DNA of 36,787 bases from Micromonospora phytophila. GTDB taxonomy: Bacteria > Actinomycetota > Actinomycetes > Mycobacteriales > Micromonosporaceae. The stretch lies in NCBI RefSeq assembly GCF_023656545.1, contig NZ_JAMOKF010000021.1, forward strand, positions 1-36,787, in the 5' to 3' direction. Position numbers and translations under genes: made by a program. Below, one piece after another: positions 16,053 through 23,560 of this stretch (the stretch's first letter is position 1; each line of letters opens with the position of its first letter). The notes beneath the pieces were generated by a model. The model was not told the DNA's origin, searched no databases, and was given only the letters and a program-made list of their open reading frames with translations.

Positions 16053-16934
16053 ATGACCGGATCAGGTCCGCACGACGCACTGGCGGGAGCCTTCGAACAG
16101 CAGCGCGAGCGCCTGGTGGCGGTCGCCCACCGGATGCTCGGGTCGCGGGTGGACGCCGAGGACGCGGTGCAGGAGGCGTGGATTCGGCTGGCGCGACAGG
16201 ACGCGGCCGCGATCGACAACCTGGCCGGCTGGCTGACCACCGTGGTCGGCCGGGTCTGCATCGACATGCTGCGCTCGCGCAAGACCCGGGCCGAGCTGTC
16301 GTACGACGACCGGCTGCCCGAGCTGGTGGTGACCGTGGACGGCGGGGCGGCACCAGAGGACGACGCGATGCTCGCCGAATCGGTCGGGCTGGCACTGCTG
16401 TTAGTGCTCGACACCCTCACGCCCACCGAGCGGCTGGCGTTCGTACTGCATGACATGTTCGCGGTGCCCTTCGCCGACATCGGCGAGATCATCGGCCGGT
16501 CCACCGACGCGACCAAGATGCTCGCCAGCCGGGCCCGCCGGAAGGTGCAGGGCACATCGCTGCCCGAGGAGGAGCCGCGGCGGCGGCGCGCAGTGGTCGA
16601 CGCATTTCTTGCCGCGGCGCGGAACGGGGACTTCGAAGGGCTCGTACGGCTGCTCGATCCAGAGGTGACCTGGCGCACGTACCACCCGCAGGGAGTGATG
16701 ACCACGGTCGGGGCGGCCGAGGTGGCCGGTCCCATCCTGCGCGGCATCCGGTCGATGACCTCGGTGCTCCCGGTCCTGGTCAACGGGGAGCCCGGGTTCG
16801 TGGCCTGGGGTGCGAAAGGCAAGGTGCTCGGCGTGGTGGCGTGCACCGTGGTCGACGGCCGGATCGTCGAGGTCCTGACCGTGAGCGACCGCAAGCGCCT
16901 CGACACCATGGGTCTGCCCGTGCGACCCGAGTAG
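16053..16934 (+). CDS. sigJ: ECF sigma factor with SnoaL-like C-terminal domain (SigJ / ECF41-like)
   Basis: 293 residues from ATG 16053 (ribosome site AAGGAAGG). Region 2: FEQQRERLVAVAHRMLGSRV and DAEDAVQEAWIRLAR. Region 4: TPTERLAFVLHDMFAVPFAD followed by IIGRSTDATKMLASRARR. Residues about 180-290 are a SnoaL-like fold that, in ECF41, acts as a built-in regulator in place of an anti-sigma factor. The two ECF41 regulatory motifs are altered: the linker reads DDRLPELV where WLPEP is usual, and the C-terminus reads SDRKRLD where NPDKL is usual. It may belong to a neighbouring group (ECF56-like). Its neighbours are the expected oxidoreductase-type genes, and its own promoter carries the same motif. 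Confidence 0.9.
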   Translation: MTGSGPHDALAGAFEQQRERLVAVAHRMLGSRVDAEDAVQEAWIRLARQDAAAIDNLAGWLTTVVGRVCIDMLRSRKTRAELSYDDRLPELVVTVDGGAAPEDDAMLAESVGLALLLVLDTLTPTERLAFVLHDMFAVPFADIGEIIGRSTDATKMLASRARRKVQGTSLPEEEPRRRRAVVDAFLAAARNGDFEGLVRLLDPEVTWRTYHPQGVMTTVGAAEVAGPILRGIRSMTSVLPVLVNGEPGFVAWGAKGKVLGVVACTVVDGRIVEVLTVSDRKRLDTMGLPVRPE

Positions 16935-16953
16935 CGCATCGAGCGCATGTGGT

Positions 16954-16980
16954 TGTTACGTCTTGGCGGGGTGCTCCGTC
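16954..16980 (+). promoter_or_regulatory. Sigma-dependent promoter of the AhpD-like gene
   Basis: TGTTACG (16954-16960), exactly 16 bases, then CGTC (16977-16980), 38 bases upstream of the AhpD-like ATG. Its spacing is identical to that of the motif before the sigma gene, so both are likely read by the same ECF sigma factor. Confidence 0.72.
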
Positions 16981-17017
16981 GTAGTGGTGCAAGCATCCGA
17001 AGACGAAGGAGATCGAG

Positions 17018-17488
17018 ATGGAACCCCGGATCAACCCCATGCGCAACGAGGTCGGGTCGAAGTGGGCCAAGCACATTATCTCGTCGAACAAGGTCATCAC
17101 CGACTCGGCGCTGCCGAAGGCGGTGCAGGAGCTGGTGAAGATCCGCGTCAGCCAGATCAACGGCTGCGGCGGCTGCCTCGACATGCACACCAAGGACGCC
17201 GCGGCCGCCGGCGAGAGCGTGGCGCGGATCAACTTGGTCGGGGCATGGCGGGAGACAACTGTCTACACCGAGGCGGAGCGGGCGGCGCTGGAACTCACCG
17301 AGCAGGGCACCCGCCTCGCCGACTCCAGCGGCGTCACCGATGGGGCGTGGGCGAACGCGGCGAAGCACTTCGACGAGGATCAGCTGATGGCCCTGGTGGC
17401 CCTGATCTGCGTGATCAACGCCTTCAACCGGCTGAACGTGATCACCCGGACGCCCGGCGGCGAGTACCAGCCCGGACAGTTCGGCTGA
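17018..17488 (+). CDS. Carboxymuconolactone decarboxylase / AhpD-like protein
   Basis: 156 residues from ATG 17018. The AhpD-type redox centre is INGCGGCLDMH, with CxxC and the His three residues later, preceded by LVKIRVSQ, as in alkylhydroperoxidase-like members of this family. MEPRINP at the start is the common N-terminus. ECF41 sigma genes are regularly followed by a gene of this family, which is then the main target. Likely a peroxidase or thiol-dependent oxidoreductase; the true substrate is not known for these members. Confidence 0.9.
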   Translation: MEPRINPMRNEVGSKWAKHIISSNKVITDSALPKAVQELVKIRVSQINGCGGCLDMHTKDAAAAGESVARINLVGAWRETTVYTEAERAALELTEQGTRLADSSGVTDGAWANAAKHFDEDQLMALVALICVINAFNRLNVITRTPGGEYQPGQFG

Positions 17489-17581
17489 CCCGGACATTCC
17501 CCCTCAGACCCTCAGGCAGACCCGGGACCCCGGGTCCACCCGCGGCCGCCACGCCCAGACATTCTGCCAAGGAGAAGACTC

Positions 17582-17968
17582 ATGAACATCGCACTGTGGA
17601 TCATCACCGGCCTGCTGACCGCCGTCTATCTGTTCTCCGGCTTCGGGAAGCTGTTCGTCCCACGGGAGAAGATGGCCGGGATGGCCGACTCCGCGCGCTG
17701 GGTCCTCGACTTCAAGCCCGGCACCCTCAAGGCCATCGGAGCACTCGAGATCCTCGGTGCCGTGGGCCTGATCCTGCCCGCCTTGCTCGGCATCGCGCCG
17801 ATTCTGGTACCGCTGGCGGCTAGCGGCCTGACGCTGATCATGACCGGCGCCATGATCATGCGGATCCGCCGTGGCGAGACCAAAGCCGCGCTGGGGGACG
17901 GGGGCTACCTTGCCCTGACCGCCTTCGTGGCGATCGGCCGCTTCGCACTGGAACCCTTCACCGGCTGA
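17582..17968 (+). CDS. DoxX-family membrane protein
   Basis: 128 residues, four membrane helices: WIITGLLTAVYLFSGFGKLF, LKAIGALEILGAVGLILPAL, LVPLAASGLTLIMTGAMIM and ALTAFVAIGRFAL. The FSGFGKL motif after helix 1 is a DoxX-like hallmark. AAGGAGA precedes ATG 17582. It lies 93 bases after the AhpD-like gene and is often found with ECF41 clusters; probably the third gene of the sigma-controlled unit. Role inferred as quinone/redox related; not established. Confidence 0.85.
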   Translation: MNIALWIITGLLTAVYLFSGFGKLFVPREKMAGMADSARWVLDFKPGTLKAIGALEILGAVGLILPALLGIAPILVPLAASGLTLIMTGAMIMRIRRGETKAALGDGGYLALTAFVAIGRFALEPFTG

Positions 17969-18273
17969 CCGGCCCCTCACCCCGGCGGGATGCGGGCCGC
18001 GATCCGCTCCTGCGCGTGGGCGCACTCGCCGAAGGGCAGCGACGGGACAGGGCGTGCTCGATGAGCTCATCGACGAACGATCTCCACGGTGCGGGCAACA
18101 ACACCGGCATCAACCCCGCGTACGGCCCGATGGTCGAGATGGACCTGGCGTGTTGTTCGGACCGGGGTCGTGATGGCCGACCACCTCGCCAGGGAGGATG
18201 GACGCCAACCGGCCCGCGCGAAGTGCGAGTCGGGGCTGTCCGAGCAGCCGAGCGGGCGCCAGCGGGGCAGGAT
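17969..18273. other. Intergenic stretch, no gene seen
   Basis: Only short shadow frames. It sits between convergent units (DoxX-like gene on plus, exonuclease gene on minus). I found no strong hairpin. Confidence 0.4.
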
Positions 18274-18927
18274 TTAGAAAAGGGCCGGCTGAGGTGCTGT
18301 GGCGGTGGGCTGCTTTTCGGGGCTAAGGGGGAGAGCGGCTTCGGCGAGCAGTTCTCCGAGCGTGGGCGCGGTGGGCCATCGGCGGGTGACGAGCTCGGGC
18401 AGCAGTAGCGCCGTCGCGGTGGTGTCCCACAGCGCGCGGTGTGGCTGTGAGTCGGGTGCGGCCGCGTTGACCCGGCCGGTTAGCCCCAGCTGGTGGATGA
18501 GCGCGGTCAGGGCGCGGGAGTGGCCGGTTGTGAGTGCTTTCGCGAGGCGCAGGGTGTCGATGAGGCCGGCTGGCCGGAGCGCCGGAAGTTGGCGGTGCAG
18601 GAGCCGCCAGTCGACGGAGACGTTGTGGCCGACGAGGTAGCGGGCGTTGATCCGGTCGGCGAGGTGCCGCTCGATGTCGGCGAGGGCGGGGGCGTGGCGC
18701 AGCGTGGCGTCGGTGAGCCCGGGTGAGAGCCACGGATGGGCCCCGATGGGCCGGCCGGGGTTGATCAGGGTGGTGTAGCTGGTGGGCATGTCCGGCAGCC
18801 CGGCGACGAGCGGGACGAGCGCGATCTCGAGGATCGCTTCGTCGTCGCGGTCCTGGGCGCCGGTGCCTTCCAGGTCGATGACGACCAGGCTGGCGGTGGT
18901 CCAGGGGTCGCTCGGGCTGCCGCTCAT
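18274..18927 (-). CDS. DEDDh 3'-5' exonuclease (DnaQ-like)
   Basis: 217 residues from ATG 18927, preceded by GGGGGAGAAGC; an earlier in-frame ATG at 18963 overlaps the upstream gene by 17 bases. Catalytic set: D18 and E20 in VVIDLEGTG, D106 in GHNVSVDW, H163 and D168 in PHRALWDTTA, i.e. Exo I, II and III of the DEDDh class. Last gene of the minus-strand operon. Members remove nucleotides from DNA or RNA 3' ends or trim small oligonucleotides; in this operon it may process a nucleotide product or modified nucleic acid. That role is inference; a stand-alone repair nuclease is possible. Confidence 0.88.
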   Translation of the reverse strand: MSGSPSDPWTTASLVVIDLEGTGAQDRDDEAILEIALVPLVAGLPDMPTSYTTLINPGRPIGAHPWLSPGLTDATLRHAPALADIERHLADRINARYLVGHNVSVDWRLLHRQLPALRPAGLIDTLRLAKALTTGHSRALTALIHQLGLTGRVNAAAPDSQPHRALWDTTATALLLPELVTRRWPTAPTLGELLAEAALPLSPEKQPTATAPQPALF

Positions 18928-18946
18928 GCTTCTCCCCCGTGCTGGG

Positions 18947-20194
18947 TTAGTCGTCGTCTCCATACTTCACGGCTTCGACGAGTTCCGCCCGGATCGCGGC
19001 GAACCTTTCCACCTGGTGGGGATCGACCTCGTGGCCGAGGAGCTGGCGGCCGTGCGCGCCGGGGTAGTGCGGCTGGTTGGCTTCCCAGATCTGGTGGCGC
19101 AGGTGGTGTTGGACGGCGTACCGCTTCTGCTCGCCGAGGCCGTGGGTCCACACGTGGCCGGGTTCGACGAGGACGGGGCTTTCGTACCCGAGGGTGTCGA
19201 GTACGTCCTTGACCTCCTGCTCGGTGAGGTCGCGGTAGTCGTCGATGCAGAGTTGCCTCTGCTTGGCGGGGCAGATGTTGCACAGCTCGTTGACGCCCCA
19301 GTGGCCGTTGTAGTCAGCGACGCCGTGGGCGTGGGAGACGCCGTAGCTGGTCTTGCGGAACAGCGGCGTCGTGATCCCGGAGGCCTTCCACGCGCTGACG
19401 ATCAGCTCGTCGATCTCGCGCGGGAGGGTCTTGCGGCGGGCGTAGTCCTCGCCGTACGGCACGTCGACGCCGAGCTGGCGTAGGTAGGCGGCGTTCTCCG
19501 GCTTGTGGTAGTAGCCGGTGAACACGGCGGCGTCGACGTCGCCGGCGACCTCCAAGACGTGGTCGATGGTTTCGGGGTCGGTGTTCCAGCCGGGGACGAT
19601 GGGCCGCCAGTACAGCACCACGCCGGTGCGCTTCTTGTGGGCGACCGCGGTGTAGATCGAGTTGATCGTGATGGCGCTCTTCGTGATCGGCTCGACCCGG
19701 TCGTCTTGGATGCCGGAGTAGGTGAAGAGCAGGGTTACCTTCAGGTGGCGCAGCGACTCCAGGATTTCCATGTCCTGGCCGGTGACCTTGAACCTGGTGA
19801 TGATGAGGATCTGGTTGGTGTACCCGCGCTCGTCGAGGGCCCGTAGAACCTGGAACAGGTGAGGTTTCACTCCGGGCAGGAAGGGGTCGGTGGCCTTGTT
19901 GAACAGCTGGATCGGAGTGATGTGCGGCCGGAACGCTTCGTGCCCGATCAGCAGCTGGATCGTCTCCTGCGTGGGCACCAGCAGCGTCGGCACCTTGTCG
20001 TCGAAGTTGCCCCAGAAGTGGCGGACGCAGTACCCGCAGTCGAGCGGGCAGCCGACGATGTGGTTCAGCGACAGCCCGGACTTGCGGTAGCCGACGATCA
20101 GCTGCATGTAGGGGTCGAGACCGGCCCGCTCGGCGGCCGGCATGAGGTTCAGCTGGCGCGGGCCTGAACCGATCTGGTCGGGGACCTGAGTCAT
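18947..20194 (-). CDS. Radical SAM enzyme with extra C-terminal cysteine cluster
   Basis: 415 residues. The [4Fe-4S]-SAM motif CPLDCGYC uses C49, C53 and C56. The following LFNKATDPFLPGVKPHLF region resembles the spore-photoproduct-lyase-like branch, which has N-K-x-T-D-P. A second cluster, C305, C308 and C316 (ELCNICPAKQRQLC), may ligate an auxiliary iron-sulfur cluster or zinc. ATG 20194 overlaps the stop of the thymidylate-synthase-like gene as ATGA, implying coupled synthesis. Radical SAM enzymes start difficult C-H or C-C chemistry with a 5'-deoxyadenosyl radical; with a pyrimidine-modifying neighbour, the substrate may be a nucleotide. The precise reaction cannot be read from sequence. 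Confidence 0.9.
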   Translation of the reverse strand: MTQVPDQIGSGPRQLNLMPAAERAGLDPYMQLIVGYRKSGLSLNHIVGCPLDCGYCVRHFWGNFDDKVPTLLVPTQETIQLLIGHEAFRPHITPIQLFNKATDPFLPGVKPHLFQVLRALDERGYTNQILIITRFKVTGQDMEILESLRHLKVTLLFTYSGIQDDRVEPITKSAITINSIYTAVAHKKRTGVVLYWRPIVPGWNTDPETIDHVLEVAGDVDAAVFTGYYHKPENAAYLRQLGVDVPYGEDYARRKTLPREIDELIVSAWKASGITTPLFRKTSYGVSHAHGVADYNGHWGVNELCNICPAKQRQLCIDDYRDLTEQEVKDVLDTLGYESPVLVEPGHVWTHGLGEQKRYAVQHHLRHQIWEANQPHYPGAHGRQLLGHEVDPHQVERFAAIRAELVEAVKYGDDD

Positions 20195-21501
20195 CGGGCG
20201 CCTCCTCGGGCGGCGGGTGGGCGCAGCAGGTGCGTCCGCTGGGGTCCGTACCAGATGCCGAAGTCCCGTTCGACCACGCCGCTGTGGTCGGAGGTGTGGA
20301 TGAGGTTGTCGACCAGGCGGCCCTCGGCCACCGCCTTGTCGAGGCTGTCCTTGGCGTAGCGGCCCCGAACGGTGGTGCTGGGGGCGCTGGCCGGGTCCGT
20401 CACGCCGACGACGGCGCGTACCCGCTCGGCGGCGTTCTCGCCGTAGCCGAGGGCGACGACGACCCGGTTGCCGATGAAGATGCGCCGCAGCTCGGGGAAG
20501 GCGGGCACCCGCTCGGGCCACCGGTTGGCCACCAGCCACCAGTGCCCCGGGTGCAGCTCGGCGAGGATGTCCCGGCCGACGGGCTTGCCGGGGTTGTGCA
20601 CGATCTGCCGGTAGAACTCGAACAGCGCCAGCACCCGCCGCCAGTACGGGTCGACGCGCACGGTGGTCAGTCGGCCGGGGGTGAGCTGGTCGCGGTCGTC
20701 GCGCAGCACCTGCTCCCATGCGGCGACCTCCCGGATGGTCTCCCAGCTCGTGGCGGGCATCTGGTCGACCGGGAAGCGGCGGTTCGGCAGCGGTCCGGTC
20801 GCCTCGGCCAGCATGGCGTCGACCTTGTCCACGTCCAGCTTGTTGATGTGCATCGAGCCGACGTGGTGGGCGTACGTGCCGACGCCGACGCCGAGGCGGC
20901 GGGCGGTGAACTCCTGGATGAAGGTGAACGCGAACGTGTCGCCCAGCAGGCCGATGACGGCGTCGTTGCCGCGCATGTAGGCCGACATGTGCAGCTGTCC
21001 GTTGCGCAGGAGGAATTGCAGGCCGAGGGTGCAGGCCACGTCCGGGTTGACGGGGTCGACCAGCTCGTCGGGGCGCATGATCACCATCGCGGCGCGCTTG
21101 GTGTCCGGGTCGTCGCCGAGCAGCCGCTCCACCCGCTGGAACTGGCTGTGCGCGTCCGGCTGGCCGGGCCGGAACAGGCGGGGCCCGTAGGCGGTGCCGG
21201 TGAGCCGGGCGCCGCCGGCGGACAGATTCCGCAGCTGCGGCGCGTAGTAGGAGATCATGTCGACGTCGTCGCGGCCGGTCAGGTACCACAGGGCCTCGGC
21301 GTGGTTGAACACGACGTTGGCCTTGCGGGCGGCGAGGTAGACGATCCGGTCGACGGGGTCGGTGATGGTGAAGCTGGTGCTGATGATCTCCAGGGCGTCC
21401 TTACCTCGCCCGCAGGTGTCGAAACGGTGCCTGGTGGCGATCTCCCGCAGCACGGCCAGGTACGCCGGCTGGAAGCTGCCGAACTCGGGTCCGAAGACCA
21501 T
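20191..21501 (-). CDS. Thymidylate-synthase homologue of the (d)CMP-hydroxymethylase type
   Basis: 436 residues, far longer than ThyA (264). The TS core covers about residues 45-225: E69 in HAEALWYLTGRDDV, R136, catalytic Cys C157 in VACTLGLQF, and the loop YMRGNDAVIGLLGDTFAF. Aligned to RSADVFLGLPFNIA of ThyA, the uracil-selecting Asn is Asp here (D188), the change found in T4 dCMP hydroxymethylase, which switches preference to cytosine. HxY of ThyA is HIN (H218). The PCH motif is reduced to AC. Residues 226-436 are an extra domain I do not recognise. The start ATG 21501 has AGGGAGAC upstream, 10 bases after the glycosyltransferase stop. Predicted to add a one-carbon unit at C5 of a cytosine nucleotide; methylating or non-folate variants cannot be excluded. 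Confidence 0.85.
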   Translation of the reverse strand: MVFGPEFGSFQPAYLAVLREIATRHRFDTCGRGKDALEIISTSFTITDPVDRIVYLAARKANVVFNHAEALWYLTGRDDVDMISYYAPQLRNLSAGGARLTGTAYGPRLFRPGQPDAHSQFQRVERLLGDDPDTKRAAMVIMRPDELVDPVNPDVACTLGLQFLLRNGQLHMSAYMRGNDAVIGLLGDTFAFTFIQEFTARRLGVGVGTYAHHVGSMHINKLDVDKVDAMLAEATGPLPNRRFPVDQMPATSWETIREVAAWEQVLRDDRDQLTPGRLTTVRVDPYWRRVLALFEFYRQIVHNPGKPVGRDILAELHPGHWWLVANRWPERVPAFPELRRIFIGNRVVVALGYGENAAERVRAVVGVTDPASAPSTTVRGRYAKDSLDKAVAEGRLVDNLIHTSDHSGVVERDFGIWYGPQRTHLLRPPAARGGAR

Positions 21502-21511
21502 GGGCGTCTCC

Positions 21512-22551
21512 CTACTCGGGGGTGGACATCAGGTCGGTCATGACCTGCTGGAAGACGGCTGCCTGGCGGGACAGCCGCATCTGGTCGAGGTAGCGCAGGC
21601 ACTGGTAGATCAGCCCGGCGTGGGTGACGGTTCCGGCGATGCACTGCAGGTACTCGACCCTCTCGACGACGTCTCTGCCGTCGGCGACGATGAGCTCGTC
21701 GGGGACGAAGTGGTGCCCGTCAACGACGTCGAAGGGCATGAGCGGCACGCAGCCGGCAAGGACCGCCTCGAACAGCCGCTGCGTGATGTGGCCGACGGCG
21801 GCGTACCGGGCGGGCAGCAGCATCACGGTGGCCAGGGCGCCGCGGTGGAGCCGGTCGACCTCGGTGAACGCGCACCGGCCGGTGAAGTTGACGTGCGGCC
21901 ACGCCTGGGTGCGAGTCCACTTCCCCGCGACGCGGTGGCCGACGTGCGCGGCCGGGCCGGCGAAGTACCGGTCGAAGTGCTCGTCGCGGTCGTACTGGTT
22001 CCCGACGTACACCAGGGGCGTGGGTCGGTGAAGCTGCCCAGCTCGTAGGCGTCGGCGGCGTCGAGCCGGGAGTCGGGCACCGGGCAGAAAGTGGTGGTCG
22101 CGCCCGGTGTGGGGCGGGTGGCGAACTTGCACACCCGCACGTTGTGCAACGCGCGCAGCGGATCGTCGGCGGGCAGCCATCGATCGAGGTCCCAGATGAT
22201 GGTGGGTACGCCGGAAAGGGTGTAGTGCTCGATCAGCTCGGTCTGTCGGTGCAGGTCACAGTGGTGACCGGGGCTGCCGCAGGCGGTGGTGTTGCGGCCG
22301 GGCAGCGGCCACCGCCACTCGAACATCACGACGTCGAGGTCGGGCAGGCCGCTGTTGAAGTCGTACGCGTCGCGCAGGTCGAGGCCGGCCTCGTCGAGGT
22401 CCCGGTTGGCCTGAAGCAGCGTCACGAGATGACCGCCGATCTCCAGCGCGTCTATCAGTGGGGCCCGGTACAAGCGCGAGCCGTCGGGGGTGTCGACGAC
22501 GCCGGGGCCAAGGAACCCCCAGCAGCTGTAGCCGATCTCCAGTCGCCTCAC
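21512..22551 (-). CDS. GT-B-like glycosyltransferase with apparent 1-base deletion
   Basis: GTG 22551 overlaps the stop of the preceding small gene (GTGA). Two frames must be joined: LEIGYSCWGFLGPGV to YELGSFTD (22551 to about 22030), then TPLVYVGNQYDRDEHFDRYF to the TAG at 21512. The total of 1040 bases is one short of 347 codons, so a single missing base near 22015-22035 explains the break. The second half has LFEAVLAGCVPLMPFDVVDG, the donor-binding E-A-x-x-x-G-x-x-P pattern of GT-B glycosyltransferases (CgeB-like in style). The first half is a Rossmann-like acceptor domain (HLVTLLQANRDLDEAGLDL). Likely transfers a sugar to a nucleotide or other product of the neighbouring enzymes; donor unknown. 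The frameshift could be real or a sequencing error. Confidence 0.72.
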
Positions 22552-22754
22552 CGAGGGTCTCCCGTCAGGATTGGCGCCGGCGGCCGGGATCGCCGTCGCA
22601 GCACGTCTTGGGCGATGCGCAGTGGCAGGCAATCGGCCACGCCGCAGCGTGGGCACTGACCGCGGGCGTTCGGCCAGTGATAGGTGGACACAATGCGAGC
22701 CAGCAGGATCACCCGCGCGGTCGCCTGCGGCAGTGACAGGCCCACGGCAGTCAT
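22548..22754 (-). CDS. 68-residue protein with Cys-rich knuckle
   Basis: ATG 22754 overlaps the stop of the preceding small gene (ATGA), and its own stop overlaps the glycosyltransferase start (GTGA). The N-terminal half is helical (LPQATARVILLARIVSTYHW), followed by CPRCGVADC, a zinc-knuckle-like CxxC with a third Cys, and a basic C-terminus (DVLRRRSRPPAP). Small proteins with an LxxARxx helix and a CPxCG motif are common in actinobacterial accessory operons. The chained overlaps make it a real gene. Function unknown; nucleic-acid or partner binding through zinc is a guess. Confidence 0.65.
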   Translation of the reverse strand: MTAVGLSLPQATARVILLARIVSTYHWPNARGQCPRCGVADCLPLRIAQDVLRRRSRPPAPILTGDPR

Positions 22755-22963
22755 GACGCCTGCCGCCGGGCGGCGGCATCTGCGACGACCTGGGCGAGGT
22801 AGCTCTCGGCCCATTCGTTCTCCTCGCAGGTCCCGGGTGAGGTGCAGGAGATCCACACCCTGGCGTGCGGGCGGTCGGGCGTCCGGTGCAGGAGGGCGAT
22901 CGAGTTGGCCGTGGCCGTGGCCGTGGCGGCGGCGGTGATGGCGTGGACGAGGATGCCGCTCAT
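22751..22963 (-). CDS. 70-residue operon protein
   Basis: Both ends are 4-base ATGA overlaps with neighbouring small genes. An Ala/Thr-rich stretch (HAITAAATATATANSIALL) is followed by RVWISCTSPGTCEENEWAES and a final helix (YLAQVVADAAARR). Two Cys seven apart could bind metal or form a disulfide. It is not clearly a precursor peptide. Not recognised. Confidence 0.6.
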   Translation of the reverse strand: MSGILVHAITAAATATATANSIALLHRTPDRPHARVWISCTSPGTCEENEWAESYLAQVVADAAARRQAS

Positions 22964-23142
22964 CGGGGCCGCCCCGGCACCCGGTAGAGGGTGCGCTGCC
23001 CCAGGGTCATCAGCGGCCCGACCCTCGGGTAGAAGTGGGTCGGCTCGACCAATGGCCCCACCTGCTTCGGCAAGAACCCTGAGGCAGGCTCAGGGCGCCG
23101 GGATCGCTCGGCCATCGCGCTACGCGAGACATACACCGTCAT
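22960..23142 (-). CDS. 60-residue first protein of the operon
   Basis: ATG 23142 has GGAGGTG eight bases upstream, the best ribosome site of the operon; the frame extends further upstream but without a better start. MTVYVSRSAMAERSRRPEPA opens it, then a Pro/Gly-rich, basic tail (FLPKQVGPLVEPTHFYPRVG). The stop overlaps the next ATG (ATGA). It could be a small basic accessory protein or a leader. No family recognised. Confidence 0.5.
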   Translation of the reverse strand: MTVYVSRSAMAERSRRPEPASGFLPKQVGPLVEPTHFYPRVGPLMTLGQRTLYRVPGRPR

Positions 23143-23474
23143 GCCGGCACCTCCATCACAGACGGTGAGCGGCGGGCTCGCCGGGGGAAGGGCGAGCCCA
23201 CCGCCGCACCACAGCGGCCGGGAGCAGACCGCCAATCACCCACCCACGCAGCCCTCCTGGCGGTACGCAGGCGGGGCATCATTCGCACGCGTAAGGGAGC
23301 GGGCTGGGACGGCACCGGGCGGAGCGCCAAGGCCAGCTCTTGACTCCCGGCGCTTCCGCTATTCATCCCGAGCTCCCTGGCGTGAGGCTGCGATTGCGCG
23401 CCGGCCGCGTACTCGCCGAGAGTGGCGCACCAGCCCAGTCAGGTTCGCTCGGTGAGTGCAGCATTGGGGATGTC

Positions 23475-23504
23475 CTGGCGGTGCACTCACGGTGCACCTG
23501 CCAG
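23475..23504. promoter_or_regulatory. Palindromic operator candidate between the two divergent units
   Basis: CTGGC-GGTGCAC (23475-23486), a 5-base spacer, then GTGCACC-t-GCCAG (23492-23504): 12 paired positions with one bulged T at 23499. It lies about 60 bases before the HTH regulator's ATG and about 330 bases before the minus-strand operon. A -10-like TACGAT lies at 23519-23524. The perfect core GGTGCAC-N5-GTGCACC suggests a dimeric HTH protein, most simply the adjacent regulator. The rest of 23143-23560 holds no gene I can support. Confidence 0.6.
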
Positions 23505-23560
23505 CACGCCAAGTGCCGATACGATCGTCCGGACGACTGTCCGCATCGAGAGGACGTGCG

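Noticed and set aside
15971..17497. 508-codon minus-strand frame across the sigma and AhpD genes
   Set aside because: Antisense to two well-recognised proteins, and Ser/Arg/Thr-rich without motifs.
20230..21543. 437-codon plus-strand frame opposite the TS homologue
   Set aside because: Val/Gly/Asp-rich shadow; the minus-strand frame carries the conserved thymidylate-synthase motifs.
18274..23142. Assignment of the operon to the mildiomycin or bacimethrin pathway
   Set aside because: Only the TS-like enzyme type is shared; the other signature genes of those pathways were not seen.
22751..23142. Small operon genes as RiPP precursor peptides for the radical SAM and flavoprotein
   Set aside because: No leader/core division, no repeated Cys/Ser core motif, and the presence of a TS homologue and exonuclease points to nucleotides instead. 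Not excluded.
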